Assembly (NCBI GenBank): GCA_910589095.1
Contig: CAJUSN010000024.1
Coordinates: 1 to 21,171 of the forward strand
Direction: 5' to 3'
Length of the DNA stretch: 21,171 nt
Source of the DNA: an uncultured Muribaculaceae bacterium
Lineage (GTDB): Bacteria > Bacteroidota > Bacteroidia > Bacteroidales > Muribaculaceae
Numbering within the stretch: position 1 is the stretch's first letter; every line of letters starts with the position of its first letter. Shown piece after piece: positions 8,406-15,872 of this stretch. The notes beneath the pieces were generated by a model, which was not told the DNA's origin, made no database searches, and saw only the letters and a program-made list of their open reading frames with translations. A program made the position numbers and the translations under genes.

Positions 8406-9482
8406 GTGAATTTACTACAACTGATCCTAACAATCACAGCCGGCTTCTTTGCTCCAGAGTCGGCTGAGATTGTTTTCGCTGGCGACGCCATGCAGCATAC
8501 GCGACAGATAGAAGCGGCCAAAACTGCTTCAGGCGAATATGACTATTCAAGCTATTTTCAGGCTATCGAGCCATATATATCATCGGCCGATTATGCTGTT
8601 GTAAATCTTGAAACCCCGCTGGGAGGCAAACCATACGCGGGTTATCCCAATTTTAGTGCACCGGATTCCTATCTTACTCAATTGAAGAATTCAGGTTTTG
8701 ATTTCATCTTAGCCGCAAACAATCACACTCTCGATAAACGAGACAAAGGACTGCTGCGTACTATTTCGCAGTTTGAAGAGCAAGAAATACCCTTTACCGG
8801 TATTTACAGAAATAAAGCTGAACGCGATAGTGTGGTCCCGGCGGTGGTTGATGTCAACGGATTCAAAGTGGCAATACTTAATTACACCTACGGAACCAAT
8901 GGGATAAAAATACAAGGTAACGCTGTGGTTGACTATATTGATCGCAATAAAATCTCGGCTGATATAAAAAAAGCGCGTGAGCATGGAGCGGAAATAATAG
9001 CTGCTTGCATGCATTGGGGTGTGGAATACTCTCTCCTGCCTAATGCTGAGCAAAGAAAATTGGCCGATTTCCTACAGCAACAAGGGGTTGATTTGATTAT
9101 AGGAGGACATCCTCATGTGATCCAACCTATGGAGATGCGCCGTGACAAATCAGGAAAGAAAGTATTCCTGGTCTACTCATTAGGTAATTTCGTTTCGAAT
9201 ATGCACACTGATGACACACGCGGAGGAGCAATGGTAAGAGTGCGTCTTACACGCGATAATCAGGGCAAAGCATTAGTTGACACTGCTACATATAGACTGG
9301 TTTTCGTGGTGCCACCAACCGGCAGCGAAAAGAACTACAGGGTAGTACCAGCTGAAGGTCCGGTCCCCAGTCAGTGGAAAGCTGAGCGAGACAGATTTGT
9401 GAAGCGAGCATCCAATATATTCAACAAGCACAACGTGGATGTGCCACTTGACACCACATCTATCAGTTCATATCGAAGATGA
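8406..9482 (+). CDS. CapA-family exported metallophosphoesterase-like protein
   Basis: This belongs to the PGA_cap/CapA family (calcineurin-like metallophosphoesterase fold), named from poly-gamma-glutamate capsule synthesis; the substrate in Bacteroidales is unknown. Numbered from the GTG at 8406 (358 residues): a hydrophobic, signal-peptide-like N-terminus (about 3-20), GDAMQH (26-31), NLETP (67-71), NNHTLD (105-110), HWGVEY (203-208) and GGHPHVIQP (233-241), which together are the metal-site motifs of the family. The start is unusual. No ATG or TTG is available; upstream in-frame codons back to a TGA at 8355 encode a lysine-bearing stretch (NKNFSIL) that would make a better signal-peptide N-region but lacks a normal start codon. 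It follows thiL by 16 bases and overlaps the next gene by ATGA. Confidence 0.85.
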   Translation: MNLLQLILTITAGFFAPESAEIVFAGDAMQHTRQIEAAKTASGEYDYSSYFQAIEPYISSADYAVVNLETPLGGKPYAGYPNFSAPDSYLTQLKNSGFDFILAANNHTLDKRDKGLLRTISQFEEQEIPFTGIYRNKAERDSVVPAVVDVNGFKVAILNYTYGTNGIKIQGNAVVDYIDRNKISADIKKAREHGAEIIAACMHWGVEYSLLPNAEQRKLADFLQQQGVDLIIGGHPHVIQPMEMRRDKSGKKVFLVYSLGNFVSNMHTDDTRGGAMVRVRLTRDNQGKALVDTATYRLVFVVPPTGSEKNYRVVPAEGPVPSQWKAERDRFVKRASNIFNKHNVDVPLDTTSISSYRR

Positions 9483-10519
9483 TTCACCGATACGCCATAT
9501 TGCTGCTTTTCATATCGGTGTGCGGCAAGTTGCTTTGCTGTACCTCAGCAATTGTATCTCCGTCTGCTTCCAAAAGTGGTCACCTTCTCTTGTGGAAACA
9601 TCGCGATACTTCTCATTCCAATAATTATGTAGATACAGTCAGCTGTCCTGCCGATCATAATTTTGATTACATAGCACTTTTTAACTCATCCGATACAGAT
9701 AAGAGAGAGGCGTGGGCCGGAGCAAATCGATCTGGCTTCGCTATATTTAATACGGTTGCCGGTAATTTACCGCCCAACAGAAAGGACTTTGCCGATAGAG
9801 AAGGATTGATTATGTCCATGGCTTTATCCAAGTGCAGAAATGTCGATGACTTCCAGCATTTGCTAGATTCATTACCCAAGCCGCTTGGTGTAAGAACAAA
9901 CTTTGGAGTCGCAGATTCCTTCGGTAACGGTGCATACTTCGAGACAAGTGATTACACCTGGACGCGATTTGACTTGCCAAAGGATAGTTCCGCCGTGCTT
10001 GTCAGATCAAACTTCTCCTGTTCGTCATCTTCTGAGGGTGGATATGGCTATGAGAGGTATAATGTGGCGCAGTCAATTCTACTGCCACTCGCAAGCCGGT
10101 CTGCTATAGAACCTGAAACTTTTACCGAGTGTCTTTCACGGGATTTTATTATGCAAGATGGAACCGATGCTCTGGGCAGTGAAAGTACCGTAAGAGATAA
10201 GAACTTTATTCCACGTCCCACTTCAGCGTCGTCTGTCGTTATAGAGCTAACGCCTCAGGGTCCTATAATGTGGTCTGTTCTTGGCTATCCACCGGCTTCT
10301 TCTACGATCGGTGCAACCATTGACCTGGTAGATTCAGAATTAAAGCTTGATTCGGCCAGTGGAATGAATAGAAAAGCTCATGAAGCCAACAAAATCAAGA
10401 AACTAATATTAGTGAAAGGAAAAATCAATAAGGAAAGGGCGCGAGAGATAGCTGCGAAGATGAAGATGATTTCAAAGTCGAATTACGTTGAATTCCGTAA
10501 AAAAATAGCGGTAGATTGA
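9479..10519 (+). CDS. Exported Ntn-hydrolase, AAT/C45-like amide hydrolase
   Basis: A predicted secreted N-terminal-nucleophile hydrolase related to acyl-CoA:6-aminopenicillanate acyltransferase and choloylglycine hydrolase; it should cut a linear amide bond, substrate unknown. Of 346 residues, about 1-20 form a signal peptide that ends directly before Cys21-Thr22, so signal peptidase cleavage would itself expose the catalytic Cys. Family marks follow: LLLWKHRDT (36-44), GANRSGF (81-87), LPKPLG (132-137), NFGVADSFGNGAYFET (141-156) and a MWSVLGYPP segment. No good lipobox is present (KLLC, LLCC), so a lipoprotein is less likely. The ATG overlaps the stop of the CapA-like gene (ATGA), so the two are probably translationally coupled. 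The Lys-rich C-terminal tail (about 310-346) looks like an add-on. Confidence 0.82.
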   Translation: MIHRYAILLLFISVCGKLLCCTSAIVSPSASKSGHLLLWKHRDTSHSNNYVDTVSCPADHNFDYIALFNSSDTDKREAWAGANRSGFAIFNTVAGNLPPNRKDFADREGLIMSMALSKCRNVDDFQHLLDSLPKPLGVRTNFGVADSFGNGAYFETSDYTWTRFDLPKDSSAVLVRSNFSCSSSSEGGYGYERYNVAQSILLPLASRSAIEPETFTECLSRDFIMQDGTDALGSESTVRDKNFIPRPTSASSVVIELTPQGPIMWSVLGYPPASSTIGATIDLVDSELKLDSASGMNRKAHEANKIKKLILVKGKINKERAREIAAKMKMISKSNYVEFRKKIAVD

Positions 10520-10548
10520 CGCTGATAACATAATTTTCGCTAATTTTG
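10516..10548 (+). promoter_or_regulatory. Probable promoter before nusB
   Basis: A TAATTTTG box (10541-10548) matches TAnnTTTG. TTGA at 10516-10519 lies 21 bases upstream as an imperfect -33 element and coincides with the stop codon of the preceding gene. The predicted start near 10553-10556 leaves a leader of about 40 bases before the nusB ATG. This would separate the sppA-to-hydrolase unit from the nusB unit. Confidence 0.6.
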
Positions 10549-10596
10549 CAACCGAAAACAAATACTTTGTTAACATTTCAATAGCACATTAATATA

Positions 10597-12015
10597 ATGA
10601 TAAATCGAGTTTTGATCCGTATCAAGGTAGTGCAAATGCTTTTCTGCTACTATCTTAACCGCAACGAGTTTAAGCTTTATCCGGTTCCCGATGTTCCCTC
10701 ACGTGACAAACAGTTTGCCTATTCAATGTATCTCGATTTATTATTGATGGTGCTTAGACTAACGGGATATAAGGTTGGGAATTCTACTCTTTCTTTCTCA
10801 AATAAATTTATCGCTGACAATAGGATAGGGAAGGCCCTTAGAGCTGATTCAGCTATAAAAGAAACAGTTTACAAGCGCTCGGCTGTTGCTGCCCGTTATG
10901 ATTCAGCGCTTGAGGCTCTGTATTCTGAAATAACAAAGTCGGCATTGTATCGCAGTTACACGCACAAAAAGGAGAAGTCGGTGACAGACGACATGGATTT
11001 CTGGACGGTAATTATCAATACAATTTTTGCAAAGTCGGCCGAACTTCTTGCAGCTGCGCGTACTGATGAGAACTTCACAAATGTAGGTTTTGAAAGCGCT
11101 CTCACTATGGTTGAGAGCACGATAAAAAGCTGTGGCGACAGCCGCAAGCTGCTCGTGGACTCGAGAAGGGATCTTCGTCGCTCACTTGATAAAGCTTACG
11201 AACTCTATAACAGATTGCTTCTGTTACCTTGTGCATTGGTTCAGCTTCAGGACCAGAGGCTGGACGCTGCAAAATGTAAATATCTTGCAACTGCGGAAGA
11301 TTTGAATCCCAATATGAGATTCGTCGACAACCGCATGGTGAAACTTCTTCGTGATGATGAACAGCTTCAGGACTTTGCAGCAGAAAATCATATCAACTGG
11401 TACGATGACATAGACTTTCTGCAGAAAATTCTGGACAGCATAGTAAAATCTGAGCTCTATGCAAATTATATGAATGCTGAAGAGGATTCAATGCAAGCCG
11501 ATTGCGAATTCTGGCGCCAGGTAATGAAGCAGATTATTCTACCTTCCGACAGCCTTGCCGAACTGCTTGAATCTCAATCAGTATATTGGAATGATGACGT
11601 TGACATCATCGGAACCTTTGTTCTCAAGACTTTCCGTCGGCTATCTGCAGTGAAGGAAGGCGACGCAGCACAGGCCGTACTTCCTCAGTTCAAGGATAAG
11701 GAAGATGAAAAATTCGGAGAGGAGCTCTTTACCGATACAATAGATAACTATGATACTTATCGCGGTCACATCGATCGCTTTATCAATGCCAATCATTGGG
11801 ATCCTGAACGATTGGCTTTCATGGACGTTATAGTAATGGCAACTGCTATATCCGAACTGCTCAACTTCCCGGCTATTCCAATTCCGGTTACTCTCAACGA
11901 GTACATTGAGATTGCGAATGCGTATAGCACCCCCCGTAGCGGACAGTTCATCAATGGCATCCTGTTCTCCATTATTAATTACCTTAGAGAAGAGGGCAAA
12001 TTATTGAAAAAATAA
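10597..12015 (+). CDS. nusB: NusB-family antitermination protein with duplicated insert
   Basis: NusB binds boxA RNA with NusE in rRNA antitermination. Residues 1-20 (MINRVLIRIKVVQMLFCYYL) match the first NusB helix and about 375-472 the remaining helical bundle, including VTLNEYIEIANAYSTPRSG and FINGIL. Bacteroides NusB is about 308 residues with one long insertion; this protein has 472. Residues about 35-180 and 190-349 look like two copies of the insertion: DNR at 74-76 and 244-246, KSxLYxxY at 114-121 and 284-291, and (D/E)FW at 134-136 and 304-306 all keep an offset of exactly 170. I count 19 identities in the 63 ungapped positions 74-136 versus 244-306. The second copy resembles the usual Bacteroides insert. 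Downstream yajC, YbbR gene and coaE support orthology. Confidence 0.9.
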   Translation: MINRVLIRIKVVQMLFCYYLNRNEFKLYPVPDVPSRDKQFAYSMYLDLLLMVLRLTGYKVGNSTLSFSNKFIADNRIGKALRADSAIKETVYKRSAVAARYDSALEALYSEITKSALYRSYTHKKEKSVTDDMDFWTVIINTIFAKSAELLAAARTDENFTNVGFESALTMVESTIKSCGDSRKLLVDSRRDLRRSLDKAYELYNRLLLLPCALVQLQDQRLDAAKCKYLATAEDLNPNMRFVDNRMVKLLRDDEQLQDFAAENHINWYDDIDFLQKILDSIVKSELYANYMNAEEDSMQADCEFWRQVMKQIILPSDSLAELLESQSVYWNDDVDIIGTFVLKTFRRLSAVKEGDAAQAVLPQFKDKEDEKFGEELFTDTIDNYDTYRGHIDRFINANHWDPERLAFMDVIVMATAISELLNFPAIPIPVTLNEYIEIANAYSTPRSGQFINGILFSIINYLREEGKLLKK

Positions 12016-12026
12016 CCGTGCGGTTG

Positions 12027-12058
12027 TTTGGGATAATGCAGTTTTTGTCCTACCTTTG
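12027..12058 (+). promoter_or_regulatory. Consensus Bacteroidetes promoter before yajC
   Basis: TTTG (12027-12030), 20 bases, then TACCTTTG (12051-12058) is a full match to the -33/-7 pattern (TTTG and TAnnTTTG) of Bacteroidetes housekeeping promoters. It starts only 11 bases after the nusB stop. The predicted transcript start near 12063-12066 leaves about 36 bases before yajC, so yajC and the following genes probably have their own promoter besides readthrough from nusB. Confidence 0.8.
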
Positions 12059-12101
12059 TAAACGAACTTCAAGTAACAAATATTTTTATAATTAAACTGA
12101 A

Positions 12102-12434
12102 ATGCTGAATTTTATAATGCTTCAAGCTGCCGCCGGCGCCGATTCCGGGCTGTGGAATATACTAATGATTGTGGCACTTATTGCAATCTTCTACCTTTTC
12201 ATGATTCGTCCTCAGCAGAAAAAAGCCAAAGCTCTGCGTAATTTCCGTGAAGGCATAACGGAAGGACAGAAGGTTGTGACCGCAGGCGGTATCTACGGAA
12301 AGGTTAGAAAAATAAAGGATACGAGCTTTGTTTTGGAAATCGCGCCTAACGTTTGTATCACTATCGATAAGAATTCTGTTTATGAGTCGCCGGCCGATGT
12401 TCAGTCCGATCCTCAAGCAGAAAACAAGAATTGA
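12102..12434 (+). CDS. yajC: Preprotein translocase accessory subunit YajC
   Basis: This small inner-membrane protein associates with SecDF in the Sec translocase. Of 110 residues, one transmembrane helix spans about 18-35 (LWNILMIVALIAIFYLFM), directly followed by the family signature RPQQKKAK (36-43) and the cytosolic segment GQKVVTAGGIYGKV. The C-terminus is short and polar. The ATG at 12102 sits about 36 bases after the predicted transcription start; a second ATG at 12117 would also leave the helix intact. A 95-base gap containing a strong inverted repeat separates it from the YbbR-domain gene. Confidence 0.95.
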   Translation: MLNFIMLQAAAGADSGLWNILMIVALIAIFYLFMIRPQQKKAKALRNFREGITEGQKVVTAGGIYGKVRKIKDTSFVLEIAPNVCITIDKNSVYESPADVQSDPQAENKN

Positions 12435-12469
12435 TCGGTTTATCACGCCCTTTACTTGTAAGAAATAAT

Positions 12470-12503
12470 TTTTGCCGCGGTTACTGACAGTGCCGCGGCA
12501 AAA
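12470..12503 (+). repeat. GC-rich 34-bp inverted repeat between yajC and the YbbR gene
   Basis: Left arm 12470-12480 (TTTTGCCGCGG) and right arm 12493-12503 (CCGCGGCAAAA) are perfectly complementary over 11 bases. The 12-base centre contains a second dyad, ACTG-A-CAGT (12483-12491). The polarity (T run before, A run after, on both strands) is opposite to that of an intrinsic terminator. It ends 26 bases before the ATG at 12530, so it could be an operator, a leader RNA hairpin or a processing site. The repeat itself is certain; its role is not known. Confidence 0.9.
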
Positions 12504-12529
12504 CCATATAAGTTATACCACAGAATATT

Positions 12530-13573
12530 ATGGAAGAAAAACAAGACAACGCTTCCGCTCAGCAAACGGCAACAAAGAAGTCAAACTCTTTCACAAGGCT
12601 TACAAAGTCGGCAAAAGGGAGTGATTTGCTTGTGTTTATAGTGTGTCTGGCCATATCTTCGATATTCTGGCTTTTCCTCTCTCTCTATGATGAAGTGGAG
12701 CGCGATTATGACGTGCCATTTGTTATTGAAAATCAACCTGACAGCATTGTCATTGTGGAATCTGTTCCTACTTCATTTAATGTAGTGGTCCAAGGAAAAG
12801 GGGTTCAGTTTCTTCGCTTTTTATGGCATGATGTGCGTCCACTGAAAGTGAATTTTAATGAGTATGCTAACAACTCGGGCTACTTTACAATACCCAGGCA
12901 GAAGCTCGATGGCCTGTTTCGCGATTACTTTGGTCAGGGAGTGAAGATTGTTTCGCTTCGTCCTGAAACAGTTAAAGCAGCATACACTTCTAATGTGGGC
13001 AAGAAAGTGCCTCTTGAGCTGATCTCAGAGCTGCAATCAAACATGCAATATGTTATCTCCGGCCCACTACGCACCAGCGTAGATTCCGTGATGGTTTATT
13101 CTGCGAATGATATTCCCGCTACGCTTACATCTGTAACTACTTACCCCCTTGTGAAAACAGGACTTAAAGATACAACTACATTCGTTGTAAAGATCCGCCC
13201 GATCGAGGGTATGCGTATAATTCCCGATCAAGTGACCGTTACAGTTCCTGTCGAGCCTCTAATTGCAAAAAAACGAACTGTGCCGATTGAGGTTCAGAAT
13301 GTACCAGAGGGAACGCGTCTTATTACATTCCCTTCCTCTGTTGAAGTCAACTATCTTGTACCCATGAGCCTTTACAGCAAGGATATTAATATTCGGCTTT
13401 TTGTGGATTACAGCGCCATTAATCGCGAATCTCAGAAGGTTAAGGTTCAGTCTTCGGCAGTTTCGGGACTGTTCAGAAACTTTTCATTTAAACCTGATAG
13501 CGTGGAGTACATTATTGAGTCCATGCAGGGCGCTGAACCGGCAAGTGCAGAATCAGAGCAATCACAGCAATGA
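12530..13573 (+). CDS. YbbR-domain membrane protein (CdaR-like)
   Basis: A 347-residue single-pass membrane protein: polar N-terminus (1-30), transmembrane helix at about 32-53 (from LLVFIVCL to FLFLSLY region), then an extracytoplasmic part rich in beta strands. Segments such as VPFVIENQPDSIVI, KKVPLELISELQ and KRTVPIEVQNVPEG are spaced like successive YbbR repeats. In Firmicutes the YbbR protein CdaR regulates the c-di-AMP cyclase CdaA, but no cyclase gene is present here, so that role is only a family analogy. Position between yajC and coaE is typical of Bacteroidales. The stop overlaps the coaE start (ATGA). Specific function is unknown. Confidence 0.8.
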   Translation: MEEKQDNASAQQTATKKSNSFTRLTKSAKGSDLLVFIVCLAISSIFWLFLSLYDEVERDYDVPFVIENQPDSIVIVESVPTSFNVVVQGKGVQFLRFLWHDVRPLKVNFNEYANNSGYFTIPRQKLDGLFRDYFGQGVKIVSLRPETVKAAYTSNVGKKVPLELISELQSNMQYVISGPLRTSVDSVMVYSANDIPATLTSVTTYPLVKTGLKDTTTFVVKIRPIEGMRIIPDQVTVTVPVEPLIAKKRTVPIEVQNVPEGTRLITFPSSVEVNYLVPMSLYSKDINIRLFVDYSAINRESQKVKVQSSAVSGLFRNFSFKPDSVEYIIESMQGAEPASAESEQSQQ

Positions 13574-14154
13574 ATCAACAACGTATCATAGGTTTAACCG
13601 GAGGAATCGGAAGCGGAAAAAGCGTTGTACGCGATATTGTTTCAGCTATGGGTATTCCTGTTTATGATTGTGATTCACGAGCAAAGTATCTGATGGACAC
13701 AAGTATTGAGATCCTATCGGCAATTGCTGAAGACATTTGCCCGGAAGCAATCATTGACAACATTATAAATAGATCAGTTCTTGCCGAACACGTGTTTGCT
13801 TCAGAAGAGGTCCGCTTAAAGCTTAACAGGGTGGTTCATCGTGTGGTGGTTGACGATCTAACGTCCTGGACTGCAGATAAACCGATAAGCTTGATTGAAT
13901 CTGCAATCTTATATACAAGCCGTCTTGACCGTTGTGTCACAGAAGTATGGAAAGTAGATGCTCCACTTGAAGTAAGAATTGGGAGAATACGTAAGCGTAA
14001 TCCCAACCTGACAGCTGCGGATATCACCGCTCGGATAGAGTCACAAAAAGAGGAATCGGTCCATCAGGAACAAAGTCTTTCTCACATAATAGTGAATGAT
14101 GGATTCACAGCTATACTTCCCCGGATAGAAAAATTGTTGCTTTTCAAAGATTAA
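13570..14154 (+). CDS. coaE: Dephospho-CoA kinase
   Basis: CoaE catalyses the last step of CoA synthesis, phosphorylation of the 3'-hydroxyl of dephospho-CoA, in the cytosol. Of 194 residues, the P-loop GGIGSGKS is at 11-18, followed by VYDCDSRAKYLM (31-42), where the family usually has a D-A-D version of this substrate-binding segment, and the lid region RIGRIRKRNPNLT. The length is normal. The start overlaps the stop of the YbbR-domain gene by 4 bases, suggesting coupled translation. The last 11 bases overlap the end of the convergent amidase gene. Confidence 0.95.
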   Translation: MNQQRIIGLTGGIGSGKSVVRDIVSAMGIPVYDCDSRAKYLMDTSIEILSAIAEDICPEAIIDNIINRSVLAEHVFASEEVRLKLNRVVHRVVVDDLTSWTADKPISLIESAILYTSRLDRCVTEVWKVDAPLEVRIGRIRKRNPNLTAADITARIESQKEESVHQEQSLSHIIVNDGFTAILPRIEKLLLFKD

Positions 14155-14935
14155 GAGTAAAATTATCGGCCGCCCTCCATGGCTGGAGTGTTTTCCGATT
14201 GTCGTTTAGGGCTGTAGCATCAAATGTTCCAATTACTGTCCCGTTACTCAAGGGAGAAGAGATTTCATTTCCAAGGTCATTAAATATGAGCGAATCCCCC
14301 CTTTGGTAACTTCCATACACATCTTCCCCTTCACGATTACAAGAAGCAACGTATATCTGGTTTTCAATGGCACGTGCTATCGACAAGTGTCGCCATGCAT
14401 AATAACGTGAATGTGGCCAGTTTGCTATCAGCAGCATAGCATCAAAGTTGTTACCTTGGGCTCTGTTCCATACCGGGAATCGCAAGTCATAGCATATCGA
14501 CGGGCGTAATTTCCAGGTCTTATACTCTATTATTGGGGGAAGGGAACAACCGGGGGTGAAAATTTTTGATTCAGGACCCGGAAAGAGATGACGCTTGTCA
14601 TATATTGCTTTCAGCTCGCCATCTGCTACAAAAAAGCAACTGTTGAATATTTTCCCGTCTTCCTTTCTTATGAATCCTCCGCATATAGCCAAATTACATT
14701 CTTCGGATAAACATTTCATTTGAGCTATAGTATCGCCCTCAGTGGATTCTGCGAGTGATGATGCCGGGGCCGGATACTTACCGAAGCCAATATTCGAAAG
14801 CTCTGGCAACAATACCACGTCAGTTGAATTAGGTAAATCTAAGATTCTATCCGATATGGCTTTAAGATTGTGTTCTTTACTACCCAACTTAATATCGATA
14901 GGTAGTAGCGCCACATGTAAATTTTGCTCCGGCAT
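14144..14935 (-). CDS. Nitrilase-superfamily amidase, omega-amidase (Nit2/YafV) like
   Basis: A 263-residue cytosolic carbon-nitrogen hydrolase. The catalytic triad is visible: Glu45 in LLPELSNIGF, Lys114 in YDKRHLF and Cys148 in SICYDLRFPVWNR, with the supporting LLIANWPHSR and CNREGEDVYGSYQGDS-like segment. YDKRHLF and YDLRFP are typical of the omega-amidase branch, which hydrolyses alpha-ketoglutaramate or similar omega-amides; here PELSNIGF stands where relatives often have PEMFTTGF. The exact substrate is an inference. It starts 22 bases after the acyltransferase gene and is the last gene of the minus-strand group; its 3' end overlaps coaE by 11 bases. Confidence 0.85.
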   Translation of the reverse strand: MPEQNLHVALLPIDIKLGSKEHNLKAISDRILDLPNSTDVVLLPELSNIGFGKYPAPASSLAESTEGDTIAQMKCLSEECNLAICGGFIRKEDGKIFNSCFFVADGELKAIYDKRHLFPGPESKIFTPGCSLPPIIEYKTWKLRPSICYDLRFPVWNRAQGNNFDAMLLIANWPHSRYYAWRHLSIARAIENQIYVASCNREGEDVYGSYQRGDSLIFNDLGNEISSPLSNGTVIGTFDATALNDNRKTLQPWRAADNFTLNL

Positions 14936-14957
14936 AGATGTAACCTTTAATCAGTCA

Positions 14958-15497
14958 TTAATCTGTTGAAAACTTATCAGGATACTTACCTTTGAATCCC
15001 TTATAGAAATCTTTTACCTCGCGCATATCTTTTTCCAAATCACCGGACGGTTGAAATGTACGCGTAATCTCTATTCGTTTAGTTGAAAAGTCGATCGCTC
15101 CAAGGACAATAGGCACTCCGGTTGCATAAGCAATTCTAAGAAAACCAGTGTGCCATTTAGAGTTTCTGCTACGGGTTCCCTCCGGAGTTATAGCCAATGA
15201 CAGCGTTGAAGACTCGTTATAGCGCTTTATGAGTTGCTCTACAAGCGATGGGCCTTTATGTTTTCGTGCAACAGGGACACCGCCTATTGCACGGAATATG
15301 GGACCGAGCGGAAAGAAAAACCAGGTATCCTTCATAAGAAACCCTGCTTTTCGGCCTACTGATGCGTATGCAAGTTTTCCAAGTATGAAGTCCCAGTTAC
15401 TTGTGTGCGGTGCCACACAAATAATACTCTTAGGATAATCGGGGACGGTTATATCAACCGTCCAACCGAATATCTTCAAGATCCATTTGCTTATCAT
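14958..15497 (-). CDS. PlsC-like lysophospholipid acyltransferase
   Basis: A 179-residue protein of the glycerophospholipid acyltransferase superfamily, expected to transfer an acyl chain to a lysolipid at the membrane. The catalytic HX4D motif is HTSNWD (His31, Asp36); GGVPVAR (72-78) and the phosphate-binding TPEGTRS (104-110) follow. It is shorter than classical PlsC (about 240), lacks long N-terminal transmembrane helices, and belongs to the compact HTSNWDF subgroup that I associate with Bacteroidetes. The acceptor is unknown: lysophosphatidate is one option, an amino-acid lipid or ornithine-lipid precursor another. The start overlaps the stop of the preceding small gene by 4 bases (ATGA). 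Confidence 0.85.
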   Translation of the reverse strand: MISKWILKIFGWTVDITVPDYPKSIICVAPHTSNWDFILGKLAYASVGRKAGFLMKDTWFFFPLGPIFRAIGGVPVARKHKGPSLVEQLIKRYNESSTLSLAITPEGTRSRNSKWHTGFLRIAYATGVPIVLGAIDFSTKRIEITRTFQPSGDLEKDMREVKDFYKGFKGKYPDKFSTD

Positions 15498-15856
15498 TCA
15501 GCAAGTGATTTTTTATTAAGCTCACGCTGTTCAGGAGAAAGCTGTGCGTTCAGTTCTTTTACAATCTCTGCCATTTTTGAATTGAATTCGTCAGTAATAG
15601 ATTTGTAAGCCTTCCGTTCATAAACGGATTTTGCCTTATTATAGTCTGCGGGATTATTAAAGTCCTTGCGTGCTTTATCAAAGCTGAAGTTCAAGTGTTT
15701 CAACGCATTGCTCTGCAATGAAGCAACCTTTACTATAATATCGTTTACTTTTGCACGATCCACTCCCGGAATACAGTCGCGGGTGAAAATGCAAGTGAGT
15801 GCAAGTTCACCACACACGTAGTGAATCTGTTTCTTCAGGTCTCGTTTGTTAGCCAT
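15494..15856 (-). CDS. Small conserved protein of unknown function, 120 residues
   Basis: I cannot assign a function. The protein is charged, appears largely helical, and has no signal peptide or membrane helix. It opens with MANKRDLKKQIHYVCGELAL and ends with a Lys/Glu-rich helix (about 75-118). The MANKRDLKK opening followed by a C-G-E segment recalls a short conserved Bacteroidales family. It is translated 16 bases after thrC and overlaps the acyltransferase start by ATGA, so it is a real gene and may act with the acyltransferase. Codon use looks like that of its neighbours. Confidence 0.8.
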   Translation of the reverse strand: MANKRDLKKQIHYVCGELALTCIFTRDCIPGVDRAKVNDIIVKVASLQSNALKHLNFSFDKARKDFNNPADYNKAKSVYERKAYKSITDEFNSKMAEIVKELNAQLSPEQRELNKKSLAE

Positions 15857-15872
15857 AATCTTAAATATGAGT

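Noticed and set aside
8709..9053. A 114-codon minus-strand frame inside the CapA-like gene
   Set aside because: It lies wholly opposite a gene with clear family motifs and has no recognisable domain.
12470..12503. Intrinsic terminator for yajC
   Set aside because: The stem is strong, but A residues, not T residues, follow it on both strands.
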